Shown here piece after piece: positions 1 through 7,987 of a stretch of DNA of 64,000 nucleotides (position 1 is its first letter; each line of letters opens with the position of its first letter). The notes beneath the pieces are model-generated. The model was not told where the DNA came from. It made no database searches and was given only the letters and a program-made list of their open reading frames with translations. Source of the DNA: Fibrobacter sp. (lineage in GTDB: Bacteria; Fibrobacterota; Fibrobacteria; Fibrobacterales; Fibrobacteraceae); assembly GCA_017649565.1 (NCBI GenBank), contig JAGCGO010000030.1, forward strand, positions 1 through 64,000, given 5' to 3'. Both the position numbers and the translations under genes were made by a program.

Positions 1-311
1 ATTTTCTTGCTTGACTGACAAGAAACTCAGTTGTGATTTGCTTTCAGAATTTCTACTTTAAGGAGAGCAGTTACAGCGGTCCTTTGAGCAACCAGTTTGA
101 AGACGAGGTTGTGATTTGCTTTCAGAATTTCTACTTTAAGTAGAGCAGTTACAGCTACATTCTCACACACATATTACCTCAACGAGTTGTGATTTGCTTT
201 CAGAATTTCTACTTTAAGTAGAGCAGTTACAGCTCTTCACGGGAGCGGGCCGCATGGATTTCGGTTGTGATTTGCTTTCAGAATTTCTACTTTAAGTAGA
301 GCAGTTACAGC
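1..311 (+). CRISPR. Type II-C CRISPR array (terminal part)
   Basis: Four 48-bp repeats lie at 30-77, 108-155, 186-233 and 264-311, separated by three spacers of exactly 30 bp (78-107, 156-185, 234-263). Bases 1-29 are the end of a further spacer, so the array continues to the left of the window. Repeats 2-4 are identical and repeat 1 differs by a G at 63. The first 17 bases that follow the leading G (TTGTGATTTGCTTTCAG) are the exact complement of the tracrRNA anti-repeat at 6425-6441, so the guide strand is the plus strand and the array is read toward the cas genes. A 47-48 bp repeat with a 30-bp spacer is usual for II-C systems of Bacteroidota-like bacteria. The leader lies outside the window if transcription starts upstream. 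Confidence 0.97.
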
Positions 312-327
312 AGACCTGTTGTAACTG
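302..327 (+). other. Inverted repeat joining last CRISPR repeat to its flank
   Basis: CAGTTACA at 302-309, inside the last repeat, is answered by its exact complement TGTAACTG at 320-327 in the flanking DNA, leaving a 10-nt loop. The pre-crRNA could therefore end in an 8-bp hairpin. Whether it marks the array boundary or is chance is unknown. Confidence 0.5.
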
Positions 328-365
328 AATTTGAATCAAGGACTTAGGACTTGGTTTGAAAAACA

Positions 366-396
366 AAAAAATCGGACCTGAATGGCCCGATTTTTT
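366..396. terminator. Bidirectional terminator between array and cas2
   Basis: AAAAAATCGG (366-375) pairs perfectly with CCGATTTTTT (387-396); two further G-C pairs follow after one mismatch. The hairpin has A-rich and T-rich arms, so it can stop transcripts from both sides: the array on the plus strand and cas9-cas1-cas2 on the minus strand. Confidence 0.85.
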
Positions 397-419
397 GATT
401 TTTAAACCATTTTTTCCCC

Positions 420-752
420 TCAAAAGAGTTCCAACTGAGGTGATGCTTTTGGCAAAGGTTTTTCCTTTTTTCCGTAGAAAACCTTGATTTTGCCAAACTG
501 TTTGTCGGTTATGCATAGGATGCTTACCGACCCTTTGGGGGGCATGAAAGTCTTTATCCTTGCGATATGCACGTTTGCGTTTTCGACAGATGCGCAATGC
601 CGGACATAGATTGACAGCTGGAATCGGGAAAAACCATCCTTTAGCAAGTCCTTTCTGAACTGGCTATGCCGCTGCCGCTCTATCTTGGTTTCTGTTGGCA
701 GATCAAAAAAACACAGAACCCACATAATCCTATACTCACTAAGCCGGTCCAT
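420..752 (-). CDS. cas2: CRISPR-associated endoribonuclease Cas2
   Basis: This is a small ferredoxin-fold protein that pairs with Cas1 in the spacer-integration complex. The N-terminus carries the Cas2 strand motif MWVLCFFDLP with the conserved Asp at about residue 17, and the C-terminal tail QLELF is typical of II-C Cas2 from Bacteroidota-like bacteria. The reading frame opens further upstream at 794, but the ATG at 750-752 is preferred because an AGAGG sits seven bases before it, it gives the usual length of 110 residues, and it reduces the overlap with cas1 to 14 bases. It is the last gene of the cas9-cas1-cas2 operon. Its stop lies just before the bidirectional terminator. Confidence 0.95.
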   Translation of the reverse strand: MDRLSEYRIMWVLCFFDLPTETKIERQRHSQFRKDLLKDGFSRFQLSIYVRHCASVENANVHIARIKTFMPPKGSVSILCITDKQFGKIKVFYGKKEKPLPKASPQLELF

Positions 753-1650
753 CCGGTACCTCTGGATAGACGATTTTTCGACTTTCTCCGTCAAAACATT
801 TATAGAGAGATGCTGTTGTCGTAGAGACTGCGTTCATGAGAGGGCTGCGGTTCTCGCTGATGATTACGTCTTTTGTTGGCAATTGCAGAATTGCTGCCTT
901 GATTTCTGTTGTCAAATCTTTAGGAAAGCAATCCTGTTGCTTTAAAATATCAATGACTAATTTGTCTGCAAATGGCCTGTAGGGCTCCATTATATCGTCT
1001 GCCAAACAATATGCATTGTAACGGTTGTGATGGTGAATGCCGAATGTCGGCAAGAGGCCGCTTGCGACGAGGGCCCTTGCCACGATTCCTCGCAAAATGG
1101 CATATGCATAGTTCAGCATGTTGTTTGGTGGGACTCCAGTTCGGTCTCGGACGAAGTCCGTAATTTCGGGGAACATCTCTTTCCAATAGTATGCCGCAGC
1201 AACCGCCTCGCGGTTGTCTATATCGCCGCTGCGCACCGAATTAGCCCAGACGAGCATGTTCTTAGTCTCGATACCACGGACTTGTCGCAGAATTGCTGCT
1301 TGGTTTATAATTTTTTGCTGTATAGTCTGTTGCCACAGTTGCTTTTTTAATGGAATTGACGCCTCGATTTGTGCGTTGAATCTCTCGGATTGCAAGGTGT
1401 TGCCTGCAAGGGGCAGTAATAGTCCCTCAGGCAGGTGTGTCTTCCCGCAATTGATGACTGCACAGTTGTTTTCTAGTAAAGCACCAAGTAGGGCGTTTGT
1501 AATTGTGACTTGCGGAGAATCCAGAACAACGAAGCCAATATCTTCAATGGCTGCCGTACGAACCTCTTCATTCGGCTTCTTGACAACCAACTGGTTGTCT
1601 TTTAGGCTTAAATAAGCCGCATTGCCAAAATAAAGAGTTCGTTTAATCAT
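739..1650 (-). CDS. cas1: CRISPR-associated integrase Cas1
   Basis: Cas1 is the metal-dependent integrase that inserts new spacers. The 303-residue protein has the normal type II length. The expected catalytic triad is visible: Glu148 in DNREAVAAAYYW, His206 in TFGIHHHNRYN and Asp219 in ADDIMEPYRP. It starts three bases after the cas9 stop and overlaps the start of cas2, so it is translated from the same message. All family hallmarks are intact, which suggests the adaptation module is functional. No csn2 or cas4 is present, which fits subtype II-C. Confidence 0.97.
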   Translation of the reverse strand: MIKRTLYFGNAAYLSLKDNQLVVKKPNEEVRTAAIEDIGFVVLDSPQVTITNALLGALLENNCAVINCGKTHLPEGLLLPLAGNTLQSERFNAQIEASIPLKKQLWQQTIQQKIINQAAILRQVRGIETKNMLVWANSVRSGDIDNREAVAAAYYWKEMFPEITDFVRDRTGVPPNNMLNYAYAILRGIVARALVASGLLPTFGIHHHNRYNAYCLADDIMEPYRPFADKLVIDILKQQDCFPKDLTTEIKAAILQLPTKDVIISENRSPLMNAVSTTTASLYKCFDGESRKIVYPEVPDGPA

Positions 1651-1653
1651 AGG

Positions 1654-4600
1654 CTACACCTGTATTATATTTCCAAGTCTATCTACTTTTATTGGAACGC
1701 ATGATTCTTTAATCATTTCTCCTGTAATTGCTCGTTCCATTTTGTTTGATGTTGTAAATTCAACTTTGTTTACAATAGTATTAGATACGCATGCTTTAAT
1801 GCAGAACATTTGATAACCACTAAAGCTTACAACTTTGTAGATTCTTTCTTGGTCGATCTTGTTAGTTCCGCTGATTGGCAAATACACTAAATCATTTGGA
1901 GTCAGCATAAAAAGTAACTTTTTATCGCAGTAATCAGGATATATTCCTTTTAAGTATTGCTCGACATTATCTTTCCATGTTGCTCCAAATTGCTTTTGAC
2001 AGTCAATCATAACATTTAACGGAATTGTCAAATAGGAACGAATACCTTGTTCGTTGCTGAATATGGCAAAGAACAAATTAGTACCCTTTGCAGCCTCAAC
2101 AAATTTTTTAGGCTTATTGCCGCTTTGCCCAACCGCAAATTTGTCGCCTTTTTCATACCAACGAACCTTATATATAGGCTGATGGGACTTACCGCTGTTA
2201 AGAGCCTTAATATTGCGGTTCATTTCATCAATTCCATCGGGAGAGAACGCCAATTCAGGATTATTACCTTTGGCAGCAAGATGAGCCAAAAGAATTTTTT
2301 GAATCCCGGTATCGGTTATCTCATTTTCAATTTTCTTTTTGTCAAATGACGTATCTATGGGTTTCCTGGTTGCAAAATAGTGGTCGTTTGTTTCCTTAGT
2401 GAAGTAGTAAACCTGAATTTTAGAAAGAGCAATCTCTTTTTTAATATCTTTTGCAGTTTTCCCCTCGTTTTTCAAAGACAGTATTTTTTCTCTGAGTTCC
2501 CGATTTACTATACGAGTTGGATCTTTTAATGCCGCGTCAATTGAAACGTCTTTCGTCTTCTTTAAGTTTACCGCTCCGAAAACGGTATCTTTATGCATCG
2601 GCTTACGAATTGCCCAACTGTCGCCCTTTTCCTGTTTGACAAGAATCTTCTTGCCTTGATCGTTAATATGTTGGATATGGTTGGTTGTCTTATTGATGAC
2701 GCGCTGGTTTTGCTTGAAACTGACAATGATGTTTTCAAGCGAATTCTTTGCGTCTATCGTGAACGAATCCCATGGTTTGATGAATTCCTTGGGAACTTCA
2801 CGTTCTTTGCCGTCTATTACAACTTTTTCGTATTTGCGTAATTTCCGTTGAAGTTGGGCTCGATTTAAGTTGAATTTTGAATGCGATGCCTCATTATTCA
2901 ACAAATTAACGTGATCGCGAGTTGTACATGCAATTACAATCGCATCCATTGCATGATGACGGTGATCAATACGCTTTTTGTTGAATCCTTTTTGCAATTC
3001 TATGGGCATTGCAGGGATTTCATGACCTTCAGTATTTGTTGATGTAAAGCAGTCTTTCCCAGTAATCTGGTTTAGTCTTTGGAATCGCGGAAGTACAATG
3101 CTGTTCCAAACATCATTCATTCCCCAATCCTTTTTCAAACGGTCTGTAATTGCCCCGTTACAAGGAATCAGGTTCTTTGATATGGCTTCTTGCTCGTATT
3201 CATCATTAGAATCCTTTTCGCGAACAATATTAGAAAGAAGCCCTTTAATCATCTTACTGATGTATCGGCTGTCATTAAGTTGCCGTTCAATAAATTCGTC
3301 GGGAATGTTTTCTAAGAGCAATTTTTTCATCTTTCCGCGATTGTTAAAATAATGCTCCTTTACAAAACTTTCGTACGCGTCAACAGAAAGAATTTCTACG
3401 GTCTCACCTTGACTGAGTTGTACTTTTTCACCATGGTGATTTTTGATGAATTCAAAGCCGAGTTGATTATCTTTCAGTTTGTTGACTTCAGCTTCGCATA
3501 TGACTTTATTGCTGAAGGAATCATCAAAGTACCGAGATTGAGGAATCACATGCTCAATTTCGTATGCAGAAGTGAATAGTTTACTGAGGGATATCTGCCT
3601 GCCTGTATAAGGCGAACGATATTTCTGTTCCAGCCAACATTTATATTTGAGAATCTCTGATTTAGATGGCTGTGCCAATTTCGATATTTTAGAAATGTCT
3701 TGATAATCCTTGTCGTCCTTCGAAAGATTGTCAAGGGCGCTTTCTTCGTAAATGCGAAGAATATCTTGCTGGCTAGGGGAATGTGGACGGACATTTTCAA
3801 TTCCCATTTCTGGATTGGCGAACTCCATCAGCAAGGCTTTGATTCGTAGATTTGTATTTTCATTTTGTAGAATTCGTTCAGTCATTTTCTTGCGGACATC
3901 GGCAGGATTTTTCAATTCTCTACCAAGCTCAAGATGGATTTCATCTATGGAGCCTTCCTGCGTCCAAATGTCGCGAACGGTACGCAATGTTTCGGTAACA
4001 ACCTGTTCTACAATCGGATTGCGCAGAGAATGCTGCTTGAAATTTTTCAAATAGTTGTTGATATCTTCAGGACTGTTCCATTTGGCTTCTGTGGGTTTAT
4101 CGTAAACGATATAGCCGGCAAGCCAAACGGGGAGTCCCTTAAATTGACTGATATCTTTTAAATCAATAGAAGCGTCACGAACTCTGTTGCGGATATTTTC
4201 GTCATATTCAGCATTGATGATCTTATCAATACGATTCTTTGTATTCTCGTCAATATTCTCTTCTTTCCAGTATTTTCCCATTCGCATTAACGGGAGCAGT
4301 TTTTTGAGGGCTTTTTCGGAATATGAACCATAATCTTTAGCAAACGGCTTGACTTTCTTAAAGATTTCAATAAAGTTTTTGTTTAAAGAGTGCTTGCTGG
4401 CGAATGTATTTAGGGCCGTTTCGAGTTCTTTTTTGTCATCGATAGAATACAAAAGATGCCACAAGGACATTTCCATATCAGGAGTTAAAAAGTTCTCGCT
4501 TATTCCGCTTTTCTTTAATCCCGCAAGAATTGCCGCTCGAGTCTCATTGCAAGGATACTCCTTGTCTTCCACATAATTCCAACGATAGGGGTATAGATCT

Positions 4601-6147
4601 TTTCCCTTTTCTTTTTTGATTCCGAAATAGGAATTCAGTAAAACATCTTGTTTGATGGATTGTCTGTCTTTGAGCCAATCAAATAATTTGACATAGTCAT
4701 CATCGTTTTTTAACCGTTCGCTGGTTACATCTTTATCGGTGTAAAGTTTTCCCTCAATTTCTACTTCTCGTTGGTAAATGCGCAAATTCTGAATGAATTG
4801 CCACAAACGAAATTCCTGAAAATATGGATTAGATTTGGCGATACACTTGATGGGAGAACGTTTCCATTCTCCATTTTCTTTATCTTTATAAAGGTGATCC
4901 TCGTAAGGACAGTTGCTAATAAGCGATTTTTTGCTTTTTAGCGGTCGCTGATAGAATAGGATATCGTTTAAAAAGAAATTGACAAAATCTGGTTTGGAAA
5001 TATTTTTACGATGAGCCTCGTTGTTGGCATAAAGTTCTTCGATACATGCTTGGTACAAAGATTCGTTCTGTAGCTCGGGAATTAACGATTGCTGTTTTTC
5101 GAGAATTTGGCGTAATTCATCCTTATAGAACTTTCTTTCAACCGTTCGAACGAGTTTTCCTATGATTTTTTGATTAGGATTACTGAGAAGGGACTCGTAA
5201 ATGTAGCAGCCGACGGTTTTCTTGGAATTTTCTATATCCGCTTCGGTTTTCTTTTTAAGAAGTGTCCAGTCGTCTTCTTGCGGTGCACGGAAGGAACGCT
5301 TGATGTTACCTTCTTTATCTTTTTTAGGGGTCTTGCCGTCACTCTCTAAATCGGTTGTTATAATGAATTCCTTGATTTTGCCTTCCCAATTCAAAGGAGC
5401 CTTACTTGTGCGGCGATAAAGCATGTCGTCTTCAAGGTAGACATTATACCAGGTTTCATCGCCTTTCTTTTCATTGGTTGCCTCAACTTTAATCACCTTA
5501 AGAGCGCGATATTCTACCCGCTTGTCCGATTTTTCTTCCTCTTCTTCGCCTCTCAATTGGTTGTAGCCACGTTTCTGGTTAAATTGCAATAACACCCACG
5601 CGAGTTCTTCTTTTGTGAGAGGTTCTTTCAAAGCTTTTTGACGCAGATAGTAAATGGTCCAATCATAGGGAACTTTCTTTTGCTCGCTCGCTAGCTCAGG
5701 TTGATGTGTTTTAAAGTCTTCCAACATTTCTTGGAAAGCGTCCTGGAAAATAAATTCCATTTTGCCATCGGCATTTTTTCGCCAGGCAATTTTAGGCTCA
5801 CTGTCGTCTGTAAACTTGCCATATCGGTTAATCTTATCGGAAAAATGCTTGGGCAGGAAACTCATAAGATTTAGAACTCGAAGCAATCTTTCACGACGGA
5901 GCAAAGCTCGTTCATGCAAACGACGTGCCATTCGTAATCTTGTGCGTTCGGCTGTTTGTGAAATAGAATTGCCTTTGTCAAAATCGCCCAAAATATCGGC
6001 GGACATAGGAATAATTCGGCTGCCAGCATTACTAATACCGGTAGGCTTTAGAAATTTCGATCCGTCTTCACGAATCTGTTCATCCGCATTCACTACAGCC
6101 CAGCCGATGCTGTTGGTCCCCAGGTCCAAACCGAGTATTTTTTTCAT
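1654..6147 (-). CDS. cas9: Cas9 endonuclease, type II-C, long form
   Basis: This is the RNA-guided DNA endonuclease of the system. The 1497-residue protein is long for II-C, matching the large Cas9 proteins of Bacteroidota-like bacteria. RuvC-I is GLDLGTNSIGWA with Asp8. An arginine-rich bridge helix follows at about residues 65-100. RuvC-II is IHLELGREL with Glu740. The HNH motif is YEIEHVIPQS with catalytic His866, followed by FDDSFSNKV. RuvC-III is RIDHRHHAMDAI with His1065 and Asp1068. All nuclease residues are present. A Shine-Dalgarno AAGGA lies upstream of the ATG, and a strong promoter is found at 6185-6213. Part of the region between bridge helix and RuvC-II is lysine/glutamate-rich, as expected for the recognition lobe. 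Confidence 0.98.
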   Translation of the reverse strand: MKKILGLDLGTNSIGWAVVNADEQIREDGSKFLKPTGISNAGSRIIPMSADILGDFDKGNSISQTAERTRLRMARRLHERALLRRERLLRVLNLMSFLPKHFSDKINRYGKFTDDSEPKIAWRKNADGKMEFIFQDAFQEMLEDFKTHQPELASEQKKVPYDWTIYYLRQKALKEPLTKEELAWVLLQFNQKRGYNQLRGEEEEEKSDKRVEYRALKVIKVEATNEKKGDETWYNVYLEDDMLYRRTSKAPLNWEGKIKEFIITTDLESDGKTPKKDKEGNIKRSFRAPQEDDWTLLKKKTEADIENSKKTVGCYIYESLLSNPNQKIIGKLVRTVERKFYKDELRQILEKQQSLIPELQNESLYQACIEELYANNEAHRKNISKPDFVNFFLNDILFYQRPLKSKKSLISNCPYEDHLYKDKENGEWKRSPIKCIAKSNPYFQEFRLWQFIQNLRIYQREVEIEGKLYTDKDVTSERLKNDDDYVKLFDWLKDRQSIKQDVLLNSYFGIKKEKGKDLYPYRWNYVEDKEYPCNETRAAILAGLKKSGISENFLTPDMEMSLWHLLYSIDDKKELETALNTFASKHSLNKNFIEIFKKVKPFAKDYGSYSEKALKKLLPLMRMGKYWKEENIDENTKNRIDKIINAEYDENIRNRVRDASIDLKDISQFKGLPVWLAGYIVYDKPTEAKWNSPEDINNYLKNFKQHSLRNPIVEQVVTETLRTVRDIWTQEGSIDEIHLELGRELKNPADVRKKMTERILQNENTNLRIKALLMEFANPEMGIENVRPHSPSQQDILRIYEESALDNLSKDDKDYQDISKISKLAQPSKSEILKYKCWLEQKYRSPYTGRQISLSKLFTSAYEIEHVIPQSRYFDDSFSNKVICEAEVNKLKDNQLGFEFIKNHHGEKVQLSQGETVEILSVDAYESFVKEHYFNNRGKMKKLLLENIPDEFIERQLNDSRYISKMIKGLLSNIVREKDSNDEYEQEAISKNLIPCNGAITDRLKKDWGMNDVWNSIVLPRFQRLNQITGKDCFTSTNTEGHEIPAMPIELQKGFNKKRIDHRHHAMDAIVIACTTRDHVNLLNNEASHSKFNLNRAQLQRKLRKYEKVVIDGKEREVPKEFIKPWDSFTIDAKNSLENIIVSFKQNQRVINKTTNHIQHINDQGKKILVKQEKGDSWAIRKPMHKDTVFGAVNLKKTKDVSIDAALKDPTRIVNRELREKILSLKNEGKTAKDIKKEIALSKIQVYYFTKETNDHYFATRKPIDTSFDKKKIENEITDTGIQKILLAHLAAKGNNPELAFSPDGIDEMNRNIKALNSGKSHQPIYKVRWYEKGDKFAVGQSGNKPKKFVEAAKGTNLFFAIFSNEQGIRSYLTIPLNVMIDCQKQFGATWKDNVEQYLKGIYPDYCDKKLLFMLTPNDLVYLPISGTNKIDQERIYKVVSFSGYQMFCIKACVSNTIVNKVEFTTSNKMERAITGEMIKESCVPIKVDRLGNIIQV

Positions 6148-6184
6148 TAGGAGCTTCCTTTAGTTTTTATTCTTTCATTTTTTA

Positions 6185-6213
6185 AAATAAACTCTTTGTA
6201 GGCGGATTGTCAA
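6185..6213 (-). promoter_or_regulatory. Promoter of the cas9-cas1-cas2 operon
   Basis: On the minus strand a perfect TTGACA (6208-6213) is followed after exactly 17 bases by TTATTT (6185-6190). This puts the start of transcription about 30 nt before the cas9 ATG. It looks like a constitutive sigma-70-type promoter. Confidence 0.75.
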
Positions 6214-6387
6214 GAAAAAATTTGATTTTTCGCTTAAAAATGGCGTTTTTGTGCAAGTTTATCGCATTTCTAAACCTATAAAAATAGATTTATATTGGTG
6301 ACAAATTATGACAAACAGACTTTTGAATGAAAATTTTTTCTCCGAAAGAGTAACTAGAAACTTTTTCCGTCCTGTTTAAAAAAACTG

Positions 6388-6416
6388 TTGATTTTTTAGA
6401 AAACAAATTGTATATT
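6388..6416 (+). promoter_or_regulatory. Promoter of the tracrRNA
   Basis: TTGATT (6388-6393) and TATATT (6411-6416) are separated by 17 bases. The predicted start at about 6423 lies two bases before the anti-repeat, so the position fits the expected 5' end of a tracrRNA. Confidence 0.75.
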
Positions 6417-6422
6417 GTATAT

Positions 6423-6506
6423 ATCTGAAAGCAAATCACAATAAGGATTATTCCGTTGTGAAAACATTTAGAGCGGCCCCTTCACTGGGGTCGTTCTCTT
6501 TTTTTT
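6423..6506 (+). ncRNA. tracrRNA of the type II-C system
   Basis: The anti-repeat CTGAAAGCAAATCACAA (6425-6441) is perfectly complementary to the 5' part of the CRISPR repeat. It is followed by an AAGGATTATTCCG segment and a GTTGTGAAAACATT stretch, which I recall as conserved in II-C tracrRNAs of Bacteroidota-like bacteria. The RNA ends in a terminator hairpin of 11 bp (6470-6480 with 6487-6497, some G-T pairs) and eight T residues (6499-6506). Length is about 84 nt. It is divergent from cas9 and shares the upstream region with the cas promoter. RNase III processing with the pre-crRNA is expected from family knowledge. Confidence 0.92.
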
Positions 6507-6523
6507 GCCCCTGTAATGCTTTT

Positions 6524-6546
6524 TGCCCGAAATTTCGGGCATTTTT
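6524..6546. terminator. Perfect palindrome flanked by T tracts
   Basis: TGCCCGAAATTTCGGGCA (6524-6541) is an 18-bp perfect palindrome with TTTT before and ATTTTT after it. It probably acts as a second terminator behind the tracrRNA. The remaining 100 bp to the next gene hold no clear signal except the Shine-Dalgarno AGGAG. The region 6214-6387 is AT-rich and I see nothing in it. Confidence 0.5.
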
Positions 6547-6647
6547 CCTCTGTCGGGCAACCTCCGTCTTCAGATGAATTTGTTATTTTTTCCGACGCGA
6601 AACAAGGCCATGAGCCTTTTTCTTAAACGATTCCTAGGAGTCAAAAA

Positions 6648-7922
6648 ATGAAGTTAAAAATTTTTGTTTATGGAGCCTGTGCGCTTGCCCTTGTCGGATG
6701 CAACCAGGAAAAGCAGGCCTCCGCTGCCATTACCCCCAATTCTACGGACGACCAGAAATTTGCCTACATGCTGGGCACACAGATGGGTGAACATGCCTTT
6801 GGAATCCTTGCTCGCCAGATGGGTGAATATGTGAACCAGGATGCCTTGATTCAGGGTGTTCGCGACATGACTCAGTCTACGAAGGATACTTCGTTCAAGC
6901 TCCAGCTGACGCAGGATTCTATTGCTGCCATCAATTCCCGCTATGCGACAATTGCTCGTGAACGCTATGAATCCACCAAGCCGGACAGTGCGACCGCTGC
7001 CAATCTGGACCGTGTTGCCTCTATGGCCTATATGGATTCTGTCCAGAAGTCTCTGCCGATCAAGGCCGCGGAAGAAGGAACTTCTCTTCCGGTGAAACTG
7101 ACCGAGACCTCTTCTCAGAACATGAAGTTCTCCTATTTGGTTGGCTTGCAACTGGGCAACAACCTGAGAAACATCGGCGCTCAGTTCGCTACCGACTTTG
7201 AACTTCCGTATTTTGAAATGGGCATCTTGGATGGTGGCAAGTCCAAAGCGGACACTACATTCAAGTACCAGATGACAAAGGAATCGATGGATTCCCTCAA
7301 TACCCGCTACAGGGCCAAGATGGACTCCATCCGTGAAGAGGCTATCAAGAAACAGCGCGAAGAAGAAGAAAAGCTCAAGGCCGAAGTGGCCAGCCTCCGT
7401 GGCGATACCCTCGTGAACGGCATGCCCGCCAAGATGAACCCGGGTGTGAAGGTGACCGGCATCAGCTATACCGGCGAAACACTCGGCGAATTTGCCAACA
7501 GGCCGCTGTTCGTGTTCTACTTCTCCACGACTTGCCCGCACTGCCGCCATGCCGCTCCGGGCATCCTCGAGTTCGCTAACGAGTTCGCGAAGGACGGCCT
7601 CACGACGCTTGCAGTCGCTTCTGGTGGCAATCCGAAGCGCGGTATCCGTACGTTCATCGACGACCTGAAGTGGAACGAGAACATCAATGTCGGTTGGGAC
7701 GAACACCGCCAGTTTGGTGAACTTTACAGCGACGGCTATGTTCCCAAGATTTACCTCGTGAACCCGGATGGAACCTACAAGCTCTACGGTTCTCTTGAAA
7801 AGGAGAAGGACCAGATCAAGGAAGACATCAGGGCCCTGCTCGGTGGCAAGAACGTCGAGTGGAAGTTGGAAGCTCCGGCCAAGGCCGAGACGGCTCAGCC
7901 TGCCGCTCCTGTTGCCAAGTAA
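6648..7922 (+). CDS. Lipoprotein with two FKBP_N-like domains and a thioredoxin domain
   Basis: The 424-residue precursor has a lipoprotein signal with lipobox LVGC and Cys18. Two similar segments (about 35-115 and 155-235, starting KFAYMLGTQMGE and KFSYLVGLQLGN) resemble the helical dimerisation domain found in front of FKBP-type peptidyl-prolyl isomerases, but no FKBP catalytic domain follows. Instead a charged helix at about 235-255 leads to a TlpA/thioredoxin-like domain (about 265-410) with an active-site CPHC at 296-299 in the context FSTTCPHCRHAAPG. It is probably a membrane-anchored periplasmic thiol-disulfide oxidoreductase that dimerises through the repeats. Both functions are inferred from motifs. 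It is monocistronic, with its own terminator behind it. Confidence 0.85.
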   Translation: MKLKIFVYGACALALVGCNQEKQASAAITPNSTDDQKFAYMLGTQMGEHAFGILARQMGEYVNQDALIQGVRDMTQSTKDTSFKLQLTQDSIAAINSRYATIARERYESTKPDSATAANLDRVASMAYMDSVQKSLPIKAAEEGTSLPVKLTETSSQNMKFSYLVGLQLGNNLRNIGAQFATDFELPYFEMGILDGGKSKADTTFKYQMTKESMDSLNTRYRAKMDSIREEAIKKQREEEEKLKAEVASLRGDTLVNGMPAKMNPGVKVTGISYTGETLGEFANRPLFVFYFSTTCPHCRHAAPGILEFANEFAKDGLTTLAVASGGNPKRGIRTFIDDLKWNENINVGWDEHRQFGELYSDGYVPKIYLVNPDGTYKLYGSLEKEKDQIKEDIRALLGGKNVEWKLEAPAKAETAQPAAPVAK

Positions 7923-7931
7923 TTTTAATTC

Positions 7932-7959
7932 GGGCGCACCACCGGTGTGCCCTTTTTTT
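7932..7959 (+). terminator. Rho-independent terminator
   Basis: GGGCGCACC (7932-7940) and GGTGTGCCC (7944-7952) form a 9-bp stem with a three-base loop, followed by seven T residues. It ends the lipoprotein transcript. Confidence 0.9.
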
Positions 7960-7987
7960 GTATTGTAGTAAGCTGATTCGGTGAATC

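Noticed and set aside
30-311. A type V (Cas12a) reading of the array
   Set aside because: The effector beside it is Cas9, a matching tracrRNA exists, and the tracrRNA pairs with the repeat 5' part, so the array is type II. The Cas12a-like stem is kept only as an observation.
292-597. Minus-strand frame over the array end and cas2 3' end
   Set aside because: It crosses the last CRISPR repeat and the terminator hairpin, and gives a Lys/Arg-rich product without family features.
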